Assembly (NCBI GenBank): GCA_903970445.1
Contig: CAJCIP010000062.1
Coordinates: forward strand, 52,098-116,097
Direction of reading: 5' to 3'
Source of the DNA: Verrucomicrobia bacterium Tous-C9LFEB
GTDB taxonomy: Bacteria > Acidobacteriota > Terriglobia > Terriglobales > Acidobacteriaceae
DNA length: 64,000 nt
Positions 37,507 to 45,647 of the stretch are shown here, piece by piece. The notes beneath the pieces are model-generated. The model was not told where the DNA came from and made no database searches. It was given only the letters and a program-made list of their open reading frames with translations. Positions within the stretch are counted from its first letter, which is position 1; each line of letters begins with the position of its first letter. The position numbers and the translations under genes were made by a program.

Positions 37507-39141
37507 CTAGCGGCCAGTCTCGATGAACGTCACCTTGTTGATCTCTCGCAGCGTAGTGATCCCTGCGCGGACGCGTTCCAAAGCTGAATCGCGCAGGAAT
37601 GCCATGCCTTTCTCCTTAGCCTTCTTGCGGATTTCAGAGCCTGGGCGCTTCTCGAGCAACATCTCGCGAATTTCGTCGTCAAGCTCCAACAGCTCATGGA
37701 TCGCTGAGCGGCCTCGATAGCCGGTTCCACCACACTCTATGCACCCTGGGCCTTCTTTGAAAACGAAGTCCCGCCACTCGGCAGGATCAAGGCCGTTCTC
37801 TTCCAGCTGCGATGGAGAGTAACAAACATCTTGCACGCAAAACTCACACACCTGACGAACCAGGCGTTGCGCAAGTATGCAGTTCAAGGCCGAGACGAAG
37901 TTGTAAGGTTCCACACCCATGTTGAGGAAACGCCCGAGGACATCCACCACGTTGTTCGCATGAACCGTCGTGAAAACAAGATGGCCGGTGAGCGCTGAGT
38001 TAATGGCGATCTGCGCGGTTTCAGCATCGCGAATTTCACCGACAAGTATCTTGTCCGGATCATGACGCAGGATAGAACGCAAGCCTCGCGCAAAAGTAAG
38101 GCCCTTTTTCTCGTTTACCGGAATCTGCGTAATGCCGCGGATCTGGTACTCCACCGGATCTTCAATCGTGATGATTTTGTCTTCTTCGCTCTTAATTTCA
38201 TTCAACGCGGCGTAAAGCGTTGTCGTCTTGCCGGAACCGGTCGGACCCGTCACCAGCACCATGCCGTACGGCTCCTTGATGTACCGGCGGAAACGCGTAA
38301 GGTCCTTTTCGGCGAAGCCCACGACATCGAGCGAGAGCTTCGTGAACTTCTCACTCATCGATTCTTTGTCGAGCACGCGAAGAACAGCGTTTTCGCCATG
38401 AACCGTCGGCATGATGCTCACACGAAAGTCGATAAGGCGACCCTTGTAACGTACGCGGAAACGCCCGTCCTGCGGCACCCGGCGCTCGGCGATATCCAGC
38501 TCGCTCATGACCTTGATGCGGGAAAGGATCGTCTGATGATGCTCGCGCGCGATGGGCGCCATAGCCTGCTGCAGCACACCGTCGATGCGGTACTTCACAA
38601 GGAGAGAGTCATCGAATGTCTCCAGGTGAATATCGGACGCGCGCCGTTCGAGCGCGGTGAAAATCGTAGTGTCTACGAGGCGAATGATCGGTGAGATGTC
38701 ATCGTCCGCCGTGAGCTTCTCGATGGAGATGCTCTCATCAGCGTTCTCATCGCCGGCGATGACATCGAACGCCAAGCCTTCGGTAGCTTCATCCAGCACA
38801 CGCTGCGACTGCTCCGTTTTCTTCAGCAGATCGTTGATCTGACTGAGTGTGGCAACGCGCGTTACGATGCGCGTGCCCAGCAGCCCCGAGATTTCATCCA
38901 GCACCATCAGCTTTGATGGATCGGGCACCGCGATGGCTAGGCGACCGTTGCTCTGTTCCAACGGGACAAAACTGTACCGGAACATTAGATCTACCGGAAC
39001 GGTCTTGAAGAGTTCGTGTTGGATTTTGAAGTTCTTCAAGTCGACAAAGTCCGCGTGATATCGGCGTGCAAGGAGTTGCGCACGCTCGGCTTCGGTGAGT
39101 GCTTCGGGACTGTACGGCTGCGCTACGGGAACAGTTGCCAT
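37507..39141 (-). CDS. pilB: PilB/GspE-type pilus assembly ATPase
   Basis: The 544-residue protein has the GspE N-terminal domain (1-150) and the secretion ATPase core: Walker A GPTGSGKTT at about 298-306, the Asp box ITIEDPVEYQ, Walker B ILVGEIRDAETA, and the His box TGHLVFTTVHAN. A tetracysteine zinc motif (CEFCVQDVC, CIECGGTGYRG) lies near residues 425-475. It powers pilus extension or pseudopilus assembly. A decayed toxin-antitoxin pair separates it from pilC, its usual partner. No pilT-like retraction ATPase is in the window. Confidence 0.93.
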   Translation of the reverse strand: MATVPVAQPYSPEALTEAERAQLLARRYHADFVDLKNFKIQHELFKTVPVDLMFRYSFVPLEQSNGRLAIAVPDPSKLMVLDEISGLLGTRIVTRVATLSQINDLLKKTEQSQRVLDEATEGLAFDVIAGDENADESISIEKLTADDDISPIIRLVDTTIFTALERRASDIHLETFDDSLLVKYRIDGVLQQAMAPIAREHHQTILSRIKVMSELDIAERRVPQDGRFRVRYKGRLIDFRVSIMPTVHGENAVLRVLDKESMSEKFTKLSLDVVGFAEKDLTRFRRYIKEPYGMVLVTGPTGSGKTTTLYAALNEIKSEEDKIITIEDPVEYQIRGITQIPVNEKKGLTFARGLRSILRHDPDKILVGEIRDAETAQIAINSALTGHLVFTTVHANNVVDVLGRFLNMGVEPYNFVSALNCILAQRLVRQVCEFCVQDVCYSPSQLEENGLDPAEWRDFVFKEGPGCIECGGTGYRGRSAIHELLELDDEIREMLLEKRPGSEIRKKAKEKGMAFLRDSALERVRAGITTLREINKVTFIETGR

Positions 39142-39190
39142 AATGTATGTGACTCCACAATCTGAAGACGGTTTATCAGATGCAAGGAAC

Positions 39191-39561
39191 TTAGCCAGAC
39201 TTGAGTATTGCGTCGTCCGCTATTACCAGTTTGAGGTTGTGTACGATTGCGGTGGCAGCGATCTGCCGCTCAGCCGGGTTGCGGGGAAAAGCGGAAGAAA
39301 CATCACGCCGCCCAAAGTGATTCTCCGGTCTAACGATAGAACATGATTCCCCTTCTCGATCTTTTCGAGAAAACTCTACGGGCGGATCAAATCTTAGCTT
39401 ACCCGCAGCGGCAAGCCATGCTAGCTCCGACAAACTCGTTGTGGACACCGCTAAACCATTTTCGTTCACACGCGCCTTGGCCAAAATTTGTTTGCTCTCC
39501 TGGATAGCTTTTCAGGCTGCTGCGCGAGCCACACAACGATGTGAGTGTCGACAAGGAGCAA
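39191..39561 (-). pseudogene. Decayed VapC-type PIN toxin with frameshifts
   Basis: From TTG 39561 the frame reads LLLVDTHIVVWLAQQPEKLS, the N-terminal PIN motif with the first active-site Asp, then stops. A second frame continues with NGLAVSTTSLSELAWLAAAG and ends with NPAERQIAATAIVHNLKLVI followed by ADDAILKSG at 39191. Between them a third frame gives FLEKIEKG and VLSLDRRI, matching the middle of PIN proteins. So at least two frameshifts break the gene, and the third acid of the site is replaced (NPAER). A working VapC would be a Mg-dependent RNase; this copy cannot be. Confidence 0.75.
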
Positions 39562-39562
39562 C

Positions 39563-39767
39563 TCAGTCGTACTCCCAATCGTTTGGATCAGAAGGTGATG
39601 ACACGATGTCTGCCACGATCTCGATTCCCCAAACCTGTAGACGGCAAGAGGATCGTCATCTGCCTCCATGGAACTACTTTCGACTGGCCTACCGTTCTTC
39701 GTCATCAGCTCGGCTCCCGTTTTCTCTCCACGTCGTTCAAGAGAGAAAAGAAGTGTGTTCTTGCTTG
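39563..39767 (-). pseudogene. Decayed Phd/YefM-type antitoxin with frameshifts
   Basis: Three frames together give an antitoxin: an N-terminal part from ATG 39767 with THFFSLLNDVERK, a middle part MTKNGRPV followed by EADDDPLAVYRFG, and the C-terminal IVADIVSSPSDPNDWEYD ending at TGA 39563-39565. The toxin remnant begins 1 base later, the usual antitoxin-toxin spacing. At least two frameshifts make it non-functional. It lies on the same strand as pilC and pilB, between them. Confidence 0.65.
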
Positions 39768-39826
39768 TGCTGCTCCGGAGCCTTCATATCGTGCCTATGT
39801 CACCACTTTTACATGGTCGCTTCCGT

Positions 39827-41026
39827 TTACTGCCCTGTTCCTGGCCCGTTCAGGCTAAAGATCGGCAGATACAGTGCAATCAGAATGATGACGACAACGA
39901 CACCCATAACAACAAGGATCAGCGGCTCGATCAAGCTCATGATGGCGGTAAGCTGCGTTTCCACATCCTCTTCAAAAAATTCCGCGACTGAGTTCAACAT
40001 CTGTGGCAGTGCGCCGGTGCTTTCGCCGACTTCTACCATTTCGATGGAGAGCTCGGGAAACACCTTCGTCGCCTCGAGGCTTACAGACAAACCTTTGCCT
40101 TCGCGGACATCTTCCACTGAACTAAAAACCGCGCGGCCGATCTGCTTGGAATCGATGGAACGGGCCGCTGTTTCTAGACTCGGCACCAGAGGCAGGCCGC
40201 CGGTCAGCAGAGTGGCTAGCGTGCGCGAGAAAAGCCCAACCTGGTAGCGAACCCAAACCGACCCAAGCACGGGTAGCGAAACACGAATCCTGTCCACCGC
40301 GAGCGCGCCCTTTTCCGTCTTCACCCACCGATAGATTCCGTACCCAATCAGTCCCGCCGCCAGCAGGAAGTAAATGCCATCGTGCTGTGCATATTGTCCA
40401 AGCGCGAGCAAGAAGAGTGTCAGCTCTGGAAGCTTTGTATTCAACTGGTCATACAATTGCGCAAATCGAGGAACAACAAAAGTGACGAGGAAGATGAACA
40501 TTCCTATCACCATGACAACCAGAAACGCAGGATAGATGAGGCTGGCCTTTAGCTTCTTGCGAAAGGTCAGGGCAACGCGTTGGAAGTCGAGGAAACGCTG
40601 CAGAACCTCTTCGAGATTGCCTGACCGCTCGCCGGCGAGCAGGGTGGTCGTATAAACGAGCGGAAAGCTCCCTTGCGCTTCAAAAGCCGCTGAAATGGAC
40701 TCGCCCGTTCGTACACGCGTCGCAACATCTTCCAGCTGCGCACGAAAAGCGAGGTCCTTCTGCCGCTTCGCCAAGAGTTCTAGAGAGCTCAGAATGGGCA
40801 GTCCGGCACGAATGAGCGTGAGGAATTGCTGGTTGAATACGAGAAAGGGAGCAAGCTTTACCTTCTTCTTGCTTCCACTGCCGAATGAGGCTCTCGGCTT
40901 GACCGAGTAGACAAGGTAGCCCGCTTGCGTGAACCTGCCGCGCAGCTCGTCTGCAGTCGCAGCCGCATGCGTCTGCTCCTGGATGCGTCCACGGTCATCG
41001 GCGAGGCGGATGGTGAATTCAGTCAT
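39827..41026 (-). CDS. pilC: PilC/GspF-type inner-membrane platform protein
   Basis: The 399-residue protein has an N-terminal domain (1-60) and two GspF domains (about 65-190 and 265-390). Each holds the typical segments (QFLTLIRAGLPILSSLELLA, LLAGERSGNLEEVLQRFLDF; TLLTGGLPLVPSLETAARSI, EMVEVGESTGALPQMLNSVA). Three membrane helices lie at about 165-190, 215-240 and 370-392. PilC is the polytopic platform on which PilB acts. It is the first gene of the pilus operon; a terminator separates it from the upstream erpA-like gene. Confidence 0.92.
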   Translation of the reverse strand: MTEFTIRLADDRGRIQEQTHAAATADELRGRFTQAGYLVYSVKPRASFGSGSKKKVKLAPFLVFNQQFLTLIRAGLPILSSLELLAKRQKDLAFRAQLEDVATRVRTGESISAAFEAQGSFPLVYTTTLLAGERSGNLEEVLQRFLDFQRVALTFRKKLKASLIYPAFLVVMVIGMFIFLVTFVVPRFAQLYDQLNTKLPELTLFLLALGQYAQHDGIYFLLAAGLIGYGIYRWVKTEKGALAVDRIRVSLPVLGSVWVRYQVGLFSRTLATLLTGGLPLVPSLETAARSIDSKQIGRAVFSSVEDVREGKGLSVSLEATKVFPELSIEMVEVGESTGALPQMLNSVAEFFEEDVETQLTAIMSLIEPLILVVMGVVVVIILIALYLPIFSLNGPGTGQ

Positions 41027-41079
41027 GTGTCAGGCGGTTCTTCACCATGTTAGACGGGTACGCTGGAACTTTGCTCGCA

Positions 41080-41107
41080 CAAAGCAAAAGCCCCGCCGCA
41101 GCGGGGC
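41080..41107 (-). terminator. Rho-independent terminator after the erpA-like gene
   Basis: GCCCCGC (41090-41096), loop CGCA and GCGGGGC (41101-41107) form a perfect stem. On the minus strand it is followed by TTTTGCTTTG. It isolates the erpA-like gene from pilC. Confidence 0.85.
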
Positions 41108-41126
41108 GGTCGCACAAGGCAGAGCG

Positions 41127-41510
41127 CTACACGCTAAAACTGGAACCGCAACCGCAGGTAGACTTCACCTGCGGATTCTCGAACTTAAAGCCGGCCGCTT
41201 CAAGCGTCTCTACGTAATCCACGGTGCAGCCATTCAGGTACATCGCGCTCGTCGCATCAATGAATACCTTCAGGTCCTCAAAGCGCACAACTTTGTCCAT
41301 CATGCCGGCTTGATTCTCAAAGGACATGGAGTACTGAAATCCCGAGCAGCCACCACCCACCACGCCAATGCGAAGACCTGCGGGCAGGGGATCTTGAGTT
41401 GCCATGATTTCCTTCACCTTGGTGATCGCGGAAGCAGTTAGAACGACCGGCGCTGATGGAGCCGGTGCGTTGACAACCTCGGGTGCGGGAACAACGGCTG
41501 CAGTCGCCAT
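41127..41510 (-). CDS. erpA: A-type iron-sulfur carrier protein (ErpA/IscA family)
   Basis: ATG 41510 has AGGAG 8 bases upstream, so I use it rather than the longer frame; 127 residues. The HesB/IscA core (about residues 22-127) has the three conserved cysteines: C55 in VGGGCSGFQY and C119 and C121 in STCGCGSS. These hold an Fe-S cluster for delivery to target enzymes. An extra N-terminal Ala/Pro/Val-rich stretch of about 20 residues is present. No isc or suf genes are adjacent; erpA-like is chosen because of the stand-alone context. Confidence 0.9.
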   Translation of the reverse strand: MATAAVVPAPEVVNAPAPSAPVVLTASAITKVKEIMATQDPLPAGLRIGVVGGGCSGFQYSMSFENQAGMMDKVVRFEDLKVFIDATSAMYLNGCTVDYVETLEAAGFKFENPQVKSTCGCGSSFSV

Positions 41511-41670
41511 GTGTAAATCTCCTGTGTCGCGGCGAAGTTCGTACAAACTCCGCTGAGTCAGTGTAGCTCCGAGAGTTGCACGTAGCAAGAACAACGGCGC
41601 TTCTCGAATAGATGATCGAACCTGATGAAAGTTGCGCTTCGGCCATGATCAGAATGGATTTTTATAGCCG

Positions 41671-41874
41671 ATGGCAGAGTACGATTCCGGCATGGGACTG
41701 CTAGATAGCCTCGCCGCCGCCTTCATCAACACCTTTGGGATCACCCAACCGAGTCGTCTAGCGCGCCGGCGTGCATCCTGGTTCATCTTCGGCATGCTGA
41801 TTCTCACTCTTCTGCTGGTTTCTATCGGGGGGTTCTTGCTGTACGTAAACCTCCGCCACGGCGCGACTCCTTAG
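41671..41874 (+). CDS. Small single-pass membrane protein of unknown function
   Basis: The 67-residue frame (a second ATG is 7 codons in) encodes an amphipathic N-terminus (MGLLDSLAAAFINTFGI), a basic patch (RLARRRAS) and one strong membrane helix (WFIFGMLILTLLLVSIGGFL). It is divergent from the erpA-like gene and lies 34 bases before the frameshifted membrane gene. I recognise no family. Base composition and codon use look coding, but the short length keeps confidence moderate. Confidence 0.5.
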   Translation: MAEYDSGMGLLDSLAAAFINTFGITQPSRLARRRASWFIFGMLILTLLLVSIGGFLLYVNLRHGATP

Positions 41875-41908
41875 GTTTGATGGAAGCGCGGCGCGTACAC
41901 TTACCGCT

Positions 41909-43075
41909 ATGAATCGCCGCCCCGCAGGTGTCGTCATTTGTGCCGTAGTACTTGGACTCACTGGCGCTATTCAGCTTCTTTTTGCTGTGTTGTCCGGCGT
42001 CGCCGCGGTCATCGCACCGAAAATGCCTGCTCCCGCCCAAGCCGCATCAACTCCACCCCCCGCGGGATTCCTGCTCGCAATCATGCTGTTCAGCACCGTC
42101 TTCTATCTTGTGTTGGCTGGTTGGGCAGGCGCTACGATGGTTGGTCTTCTGCGGATGAGACCTTGGTCACGCATCTCCATGATTGTCATCGGCGCAGGAC
42201 TGATCCTCGCCGGATTGTTTGGAGCCTTAGGCATGTCTGCGGCACAACTGGCAATCGGCACCATGCCGCTGCCACCGAACGCCGATCCTCGCATCCTACA
42301 CATCACGTTCATCTTGTTGATCATTCTGGCGCTGCTGGTTGTCGGACTCGGTGTGTGGTGGGTGGTTTATTTTGCGTTGGGCAAAATGAGGAATGCGTTT
42401 TCGCTGGCTGAGGCCCAAAGAGCGAATCGACCAAAATGGGCGATACTAGTCTGGCAACGGTATCTGTACCTGGAGGCACTCAGGCGCAAAGCTTTTATCC
42501 TGCCGACGCGAACCCCGCAAAGAGTTGCCGACCCGAATACCAGAGCTCTCAGCCATTCGTTGCACAGTACGCATCGGCAACGCGGCAGGTGCCTGCCGGA
42601 AGACCCGTTTCTATTACAGTCCTCGCCATTCTTCTGCTCATCGGGTCGCTGTCCGCTCTTTTCCAGATGCTTTCACCTTTGCCGCTCTTCATGTTCGGAG
42701 TCATTCTCACCGGCTGGCCGGCGCACATCACCATGCTGATGTGGTGCGCTGTGAACGGCGTTTCCGGGATCGGACTCCTCAAGCTCGAAAAACCCCGCAT
42801 GGACGTTGGCGTTCGGCGTCTTCTGCTTGCCGGTTCTCAACTCTCTGATGATGCTTCTACCCGGTGGCCGAGCTCACTTCGCCGAATACATGCAAACGGT
42901 ACTGCAACGCTCATCCTTCGGCTTACCTGCGCCACACATCCCTTCGCAGATGATGGCCGCGTTCGCGATTCTAGGTGTCCTTGTCGCCGTAGCGATGTCC
43001 GGCGTTGTCCTTACCCTATTGTGGCGTGCGAAGTGGGCATTCGAACCCGGAGCAAACGTTCAAGCGGCGCGGTAG
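41909..43075 (+). pseudogene. Duplicated-half membrane protein with two frameshifts at homopolymer runs
   Basis: Three consecutive frames join into one protein of about 388 residues. Frame A (41909 to about 42435) has four membrane helices from MNRRPAGVVICAVVLGLTGA. Frame B (about 42436-42795) carries VPAGRPVSITVLAILLLIGS. Frame C (about 42796-43075) gives AWTLAFGVFCLPVLNSLMML and ends ANVQAAR. The switch points lie at AAAATGGG (42433-42440) and GAAAAACCCC (42787-42796). Both halves begin with a GRP-type motif and four helices, so the protein looks internally duplicated. The shifts may be sequencing errors or real decay. Its 3' end overlaps convergent pheA by 16 bases. Confidence 0.7.
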
Positions 43076-43896
43076 CGGCCAAGCTCCTTGATCTCACCGC
43101 ACACAGAGCGCAGCGCATGGAGCGCTGCCTGCGCTTTAGAGGCCTCATCAAACCGGAAGTCCACATAGAAGACGTACTCCCACGGTTTGCCGGGTACGGG
43201 GCGGGATTCAATTCGGGTCAGATTCACCCCTGCTTCGGCGAGGAACTGCAGCGCGACCACCAATGTTCCCGGACGATGATCGATCGAAAACGCCACGGTG
43301 GATTTATTCGGCTCGACCTCTCTGAGAGGCTCGTCACTGCGGCGAAGTAGATAGAAACGCGTGTAGTTTTCCGTGTGATCTTCAATGCCACTGACAAGAA
43401 CATTCCCGCCATACTCTTTCGCGGCGAGCTCCGGCGCTACACCCGCCGTGTCCTGCAGACCGATTTCCATCAGGTGCTTCACGCTGCCAGCCGTGTCGTA
43501 GAACGGCACGACCCGCACCCCTGGAAGCGTTCCCAGATAGCGTCTGCATTGCGATAGTGCCACGGGATGCGACAGCACAACTTTGACGTCGCTGAGCGTG
43601 ACTCCAGGTGCTGCTATCAGGTTGTGCCGAATGCGAAGTAAACTTTCACGCTCGATCCATATCGTGTTCTGCAGGAGGAGATCGTAATGCTCTGCTACAG
43701 AACCGTGAAGGCTGTTCTCAATGGGCAAAACAGCACAATCCGCACGTCTTTCCAGAACGGAATCGAAGACGTCAGTCGAAAGGCTGCAAGGCAGCACATC
43801 GACATCCCCCAGCATATCTAAGGCAGCCATGTGACTGTTTGAGCCACGTTCTCCTTGGATCGCTACCGATTTCAGTGTTCGTCTGACTGTGGACAA
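43060..43896 (-). CDS. pheA: Prephenate dehydratase
   Basis: The 278-residue monofunctional enzyme has a dehydratase domain (about 10-190) with IQGERGSNSHMAA, LPIENSLHGSVAEHYDLL and the catalytic TRF (T179-F181 in NYTRFYLL). An ACT domain (about 198-275) has RPGTLVVAL and IESRPVPGK, the segments that bind phenylalanine for feedback control. It turns prephenate into phenylpyruvate. No chorismate mutase domain is fused. The gene is divergent from a small membrane-protein gene; the 153-base spacer contains a perfect 14-bp inverted repeat. Confidence 0.94.
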   Translation of the reverse strand: MSTVRRTLKSVAIQGERGSNSHMAALDMLGDVDVLPCSLSTDVFDSVLERRADCAVLPIENSLHGSVAEHYDLLLQNTIWIERESLLRIRHNLIAAPGVTLSDVKVVLSHPVALSQCRRYLGTLPGVRVVPFYDTAGSVKHLMEIGLQDTAGVAPELAAKEYGGNVLVSGIEDHTENYTRFYLLRRSDEPLREVEPNKSTVAFSIDHRPGTLVVALQFLAEAGVNLTRIESRPVPGKPWEYVFYVDFRFDEASKAQAALHALRSVCGEIKELGRYRAA

Positions 43897-43920
43897 AAGC
43901 TGCCTAACCTCAAGCTATTT

Positions 43921-43960
43921 GGTGAGATATCGAGAACAGGGACAACCTCGATATCTCACC
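43921..43960. promoter_or_regulatory. Perfect 14-bp inverted repeat in the pheA upstream region
   Basis: GGTGAGATATCGAG (43921-43934) and CTCGATATCTCACC (43947-43960) are exact reverse complements around a 12-base centre. It lies 24 bases before the pheA start and about 90 bases before the small membrane gene. No T-run follows, so an operator or a leader hairpin is likelier than a terminator. Confidence 0.55.
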
Positions 43961-44049
43961 CCGCAACTTACCATAGCGAACGCCATTTTCTACAAGGCGC
44001 AGCGCTAGCCGATGTTTATGCTGCCGCATCAAAACTGGAGAGACCGCAA

Positions 44050-44196
44050 ATGCTTTGGACAATCATCGTTATCTTATTCATTCTCTGGCTGCTCGGCTTC
44101 AGCCTTCACGTCGGGGGCAGCCTTATACACCTCATTTTGGTGCTGGCAGTCATTGTTCTGATCTTCAATTTGCTGACGGGAAGACGCGGAATCTAA
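44050..44196 (+). CDS. Small membrane protein, Lmo0937-like
   Basis: ATG 44050 has GGAG 9 bases upstream. The 48-residue product (MLWTIIVILFILWLLGFSLH, then VGGSLIHLILVLAVIVLIFN) has two hydrophobic helices and a short basic end, LLTGRRGI. This is the pattern of the Lmo0937 family, which is often found beside CsbD-like stress genes, as here. Function is unknown. A hairpin with a T-run follows. Confidence 0.8.
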   Translation: MLWTIIVILFILWLLGFSLHVGGSLIHLILVLAVIVLIFNLLTGRRGI

Positions 44197-44216
44197 CGAA
44201 CAACTTTTGTAAGTGG

Positions 44217-44248
44217 GCGACGGGCTTCGCAAGATGTCCGTCGCTTTT
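44217..44248 (+). terminator. Hairpin with T-run after the Lmo0937-like gene
   Basis: GCGACGG (44217-44223) pairs with CCGTCGC (44238-44244) and TTTT follows at 44245-44248. It may end or attenuate transcription before the CsbD gene. Confidence 0.55.
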
Positions 44249-44277
44249 CAATAGGTATTTGGATTGAAGGAGCGACC

Positions 44278-44574
44278 ATGAGCATTACTGATTCCACTCT
44301 GAAGGGCAAATTCGACGAAGTAGCGGGCAAGGTAAAGCAGAGTGTCGGGGAGGCTACGAACGATCAATCATTGGCAAATTCTGGAACGGCTGATCAGGTA
44401 AAGGGACACGCGGAGCAAATCTGGGGTTCAGTGAAAAGCGCCTACCAGGATAAGGAAGCAGAAGAAAAGCCTCGCGCGGAAGACAATGCTCACGATGTGC
44501 GCGAGCGGATTGCTTCTACCGCTCAGAATGTGAAAGAGCGCGTGCAAACCGAACTGGACAATTTACGGAAATAG
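44278..44574 (+). CDS. CsbD family stress-response protein
   Basis: AAGGAG lies 5 bases before ATG 44278. The 98-residue protein has the CsbD motif: STLKGKFDEVAGKVKQSVGE, then DQSLANSGTADQVKGHAEQI. A charged helical C-terminal extension of about 40 residues (RERIASTAQNVKERVQTELD) resembles LEA-like repeats. CsbD proteins are abundant soluble proteins made under general stress or in stationary phase; their molecular role is not known. It follows the Lmo0937-like gene by 81 bases. Confidence 0.9.
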   Translation: MSITDSTLKGKFDEVAGKVKQSVGEATNDQSLANSGTADQVKGHAEQIWGSVKSAYQDKEAEEKPRAEDNAHDVRERIASTAQNVKERVQTELDNLRK

Positions 44575-44686
44575 GCGATATGATTTCGCCAACTCGGCAC
44601 TTCCCTTTCATCTGGTGGCAGAGATTGGCGCGCTGAAGAAAGAGGTCCGCAGACGCTGGCCTTTTTCATTTCAAGCCACTTCATTC

Positions 44687-45550
44687 TTAGTGGTGCAAAA
44701 CGTCCGCCGACACAAAAAACAGCAGCAAGACTGAAATCACTCCGTTCAATGTGAAGAAGGCGGCGTTCATCCTGCGCAGATCTCGCGGCGACACAATGGA
44801 ATGCTCGTACGCGAGCAGCGCAATGACCAGCAGCACTCCGATAAAAGATACTTTGCCCAGATGAAAGGAACGCAGCATCACGAGGAGAAGCAAAGCCATT
44901 CCGGCGTGCATCGCACGCGCTATCGCGAAGGCTCCCTTTATGCCAAACGCCTGCGGAACACTGTGCAGCCCAACTTCGCGGTCGTGTTGAAAGTCCTGAC
45001 AAGCGTACAGGACGTCGAACCCCCCAACCCATAGAAGAACTATTACTGTCAGCAGTACTGCGCGAGTTTCGAGCTTGCCGCGCACGGCGATCCACGCTGC
45101 TGCGGGAGCAATGCCAAGCGCGAGCCCGAGAACCATATGAGACCAGCGCGTGACTCGCTTCATAAAACTGTAGCCAAGGACGACGATGAGGGCCACGGGC
45201 GACAGCAGCAGCGTTAGATGATTGAGCATTGCCGCGCCAATGATGAATACGCCACATGCGATCACGGTGAAGCACAGCACGAATGTCGCGCTGAGTTCAC
45301 CGGCGGGAAGCGCTCGCATGCTTGTTCGAGGGTTGTGTGCGTCGATTTCACGATCCAGCCAGCGGTTGAACGCCATAGCTGCGCTACGCGCGGACACCAT
45401 GCAGACCACAATCCAAAGAAGCTGGCGACCCGCCGGCCACCCGTTTGCCGCGAGAATCGCACCCATCAACGCAAACGGAAGCGCAAAGATCGAGTGCTCC
45501 CACTTGATCATCTCAAGCGTGATTCGCGTGCTGCGCAGTACGTTCTCCAT
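44687..45550 (-). CDS. UbiA family prenyltransferase (4-hydroxybenzoate octaprenyltransferase/MqnP-like)
   Basis: The 287-residue protein has about eight membrane helices and both Asp-rich motifs: AFNRWLDREIDAHNPRTSMR (first, about 61-80) and ACQDFQHDREVGLHSVP (second, about 183-199). The opening IKWEHSIFALPFALMGAI is typical of the UbiA/MqnP branch. It attaches a polyprenyl chain to an aromatic ring in quinone synthesis. Acidobacteria make menaquinone and many use the futalosine route, so MqnP is a sensible guess. No other quinone gene is in the window to decide. It lies 97 bases after the TamB-like gene. Confidence 0.87.
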   Translation of the reverse strand: MENVLRSTRITLEMIKWEHSIFALPFALMGAILAANGWPAGRQLLWIVVCMVSARSAAMAFNRWLDREIDAHNPRTSMRALPAGELSATFVLCFTVIACGVFIIGAAMLNHLTLLLSPVALIVVLGYSFMKRVTRWSHMVLGLALGIAPAAAWIAVRGKLETRAVLLTVIVLLWVGGFDVLYACQDFQHDREVGLHSVPQAFGIKGAFAIARAMHAGMALLLLVMLRSFHLGKVSFIGVLLVIALLAYEHSIVSPRDLRRMNAAFFTLNGVISVLLLFFVSADVLHH

Positions 45551-45647
45551 GTCCTTAGTTTACGTTGGCGGAGTCAACGCCGACCACGCCATCGAGAGAT
45601 CGCTCCCAAGTTGAAGCAAATGACCTCAACAACGAAAGCGATGCCAA

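Noticed and set aside
41909..43075. Programmed ribosomal frameshifting to make the membrane protein
   Set aside because: Two separate compensating shifts at plain homopolymer runs, without a slippery heptamer plus structure, fit base-call error or decay better.
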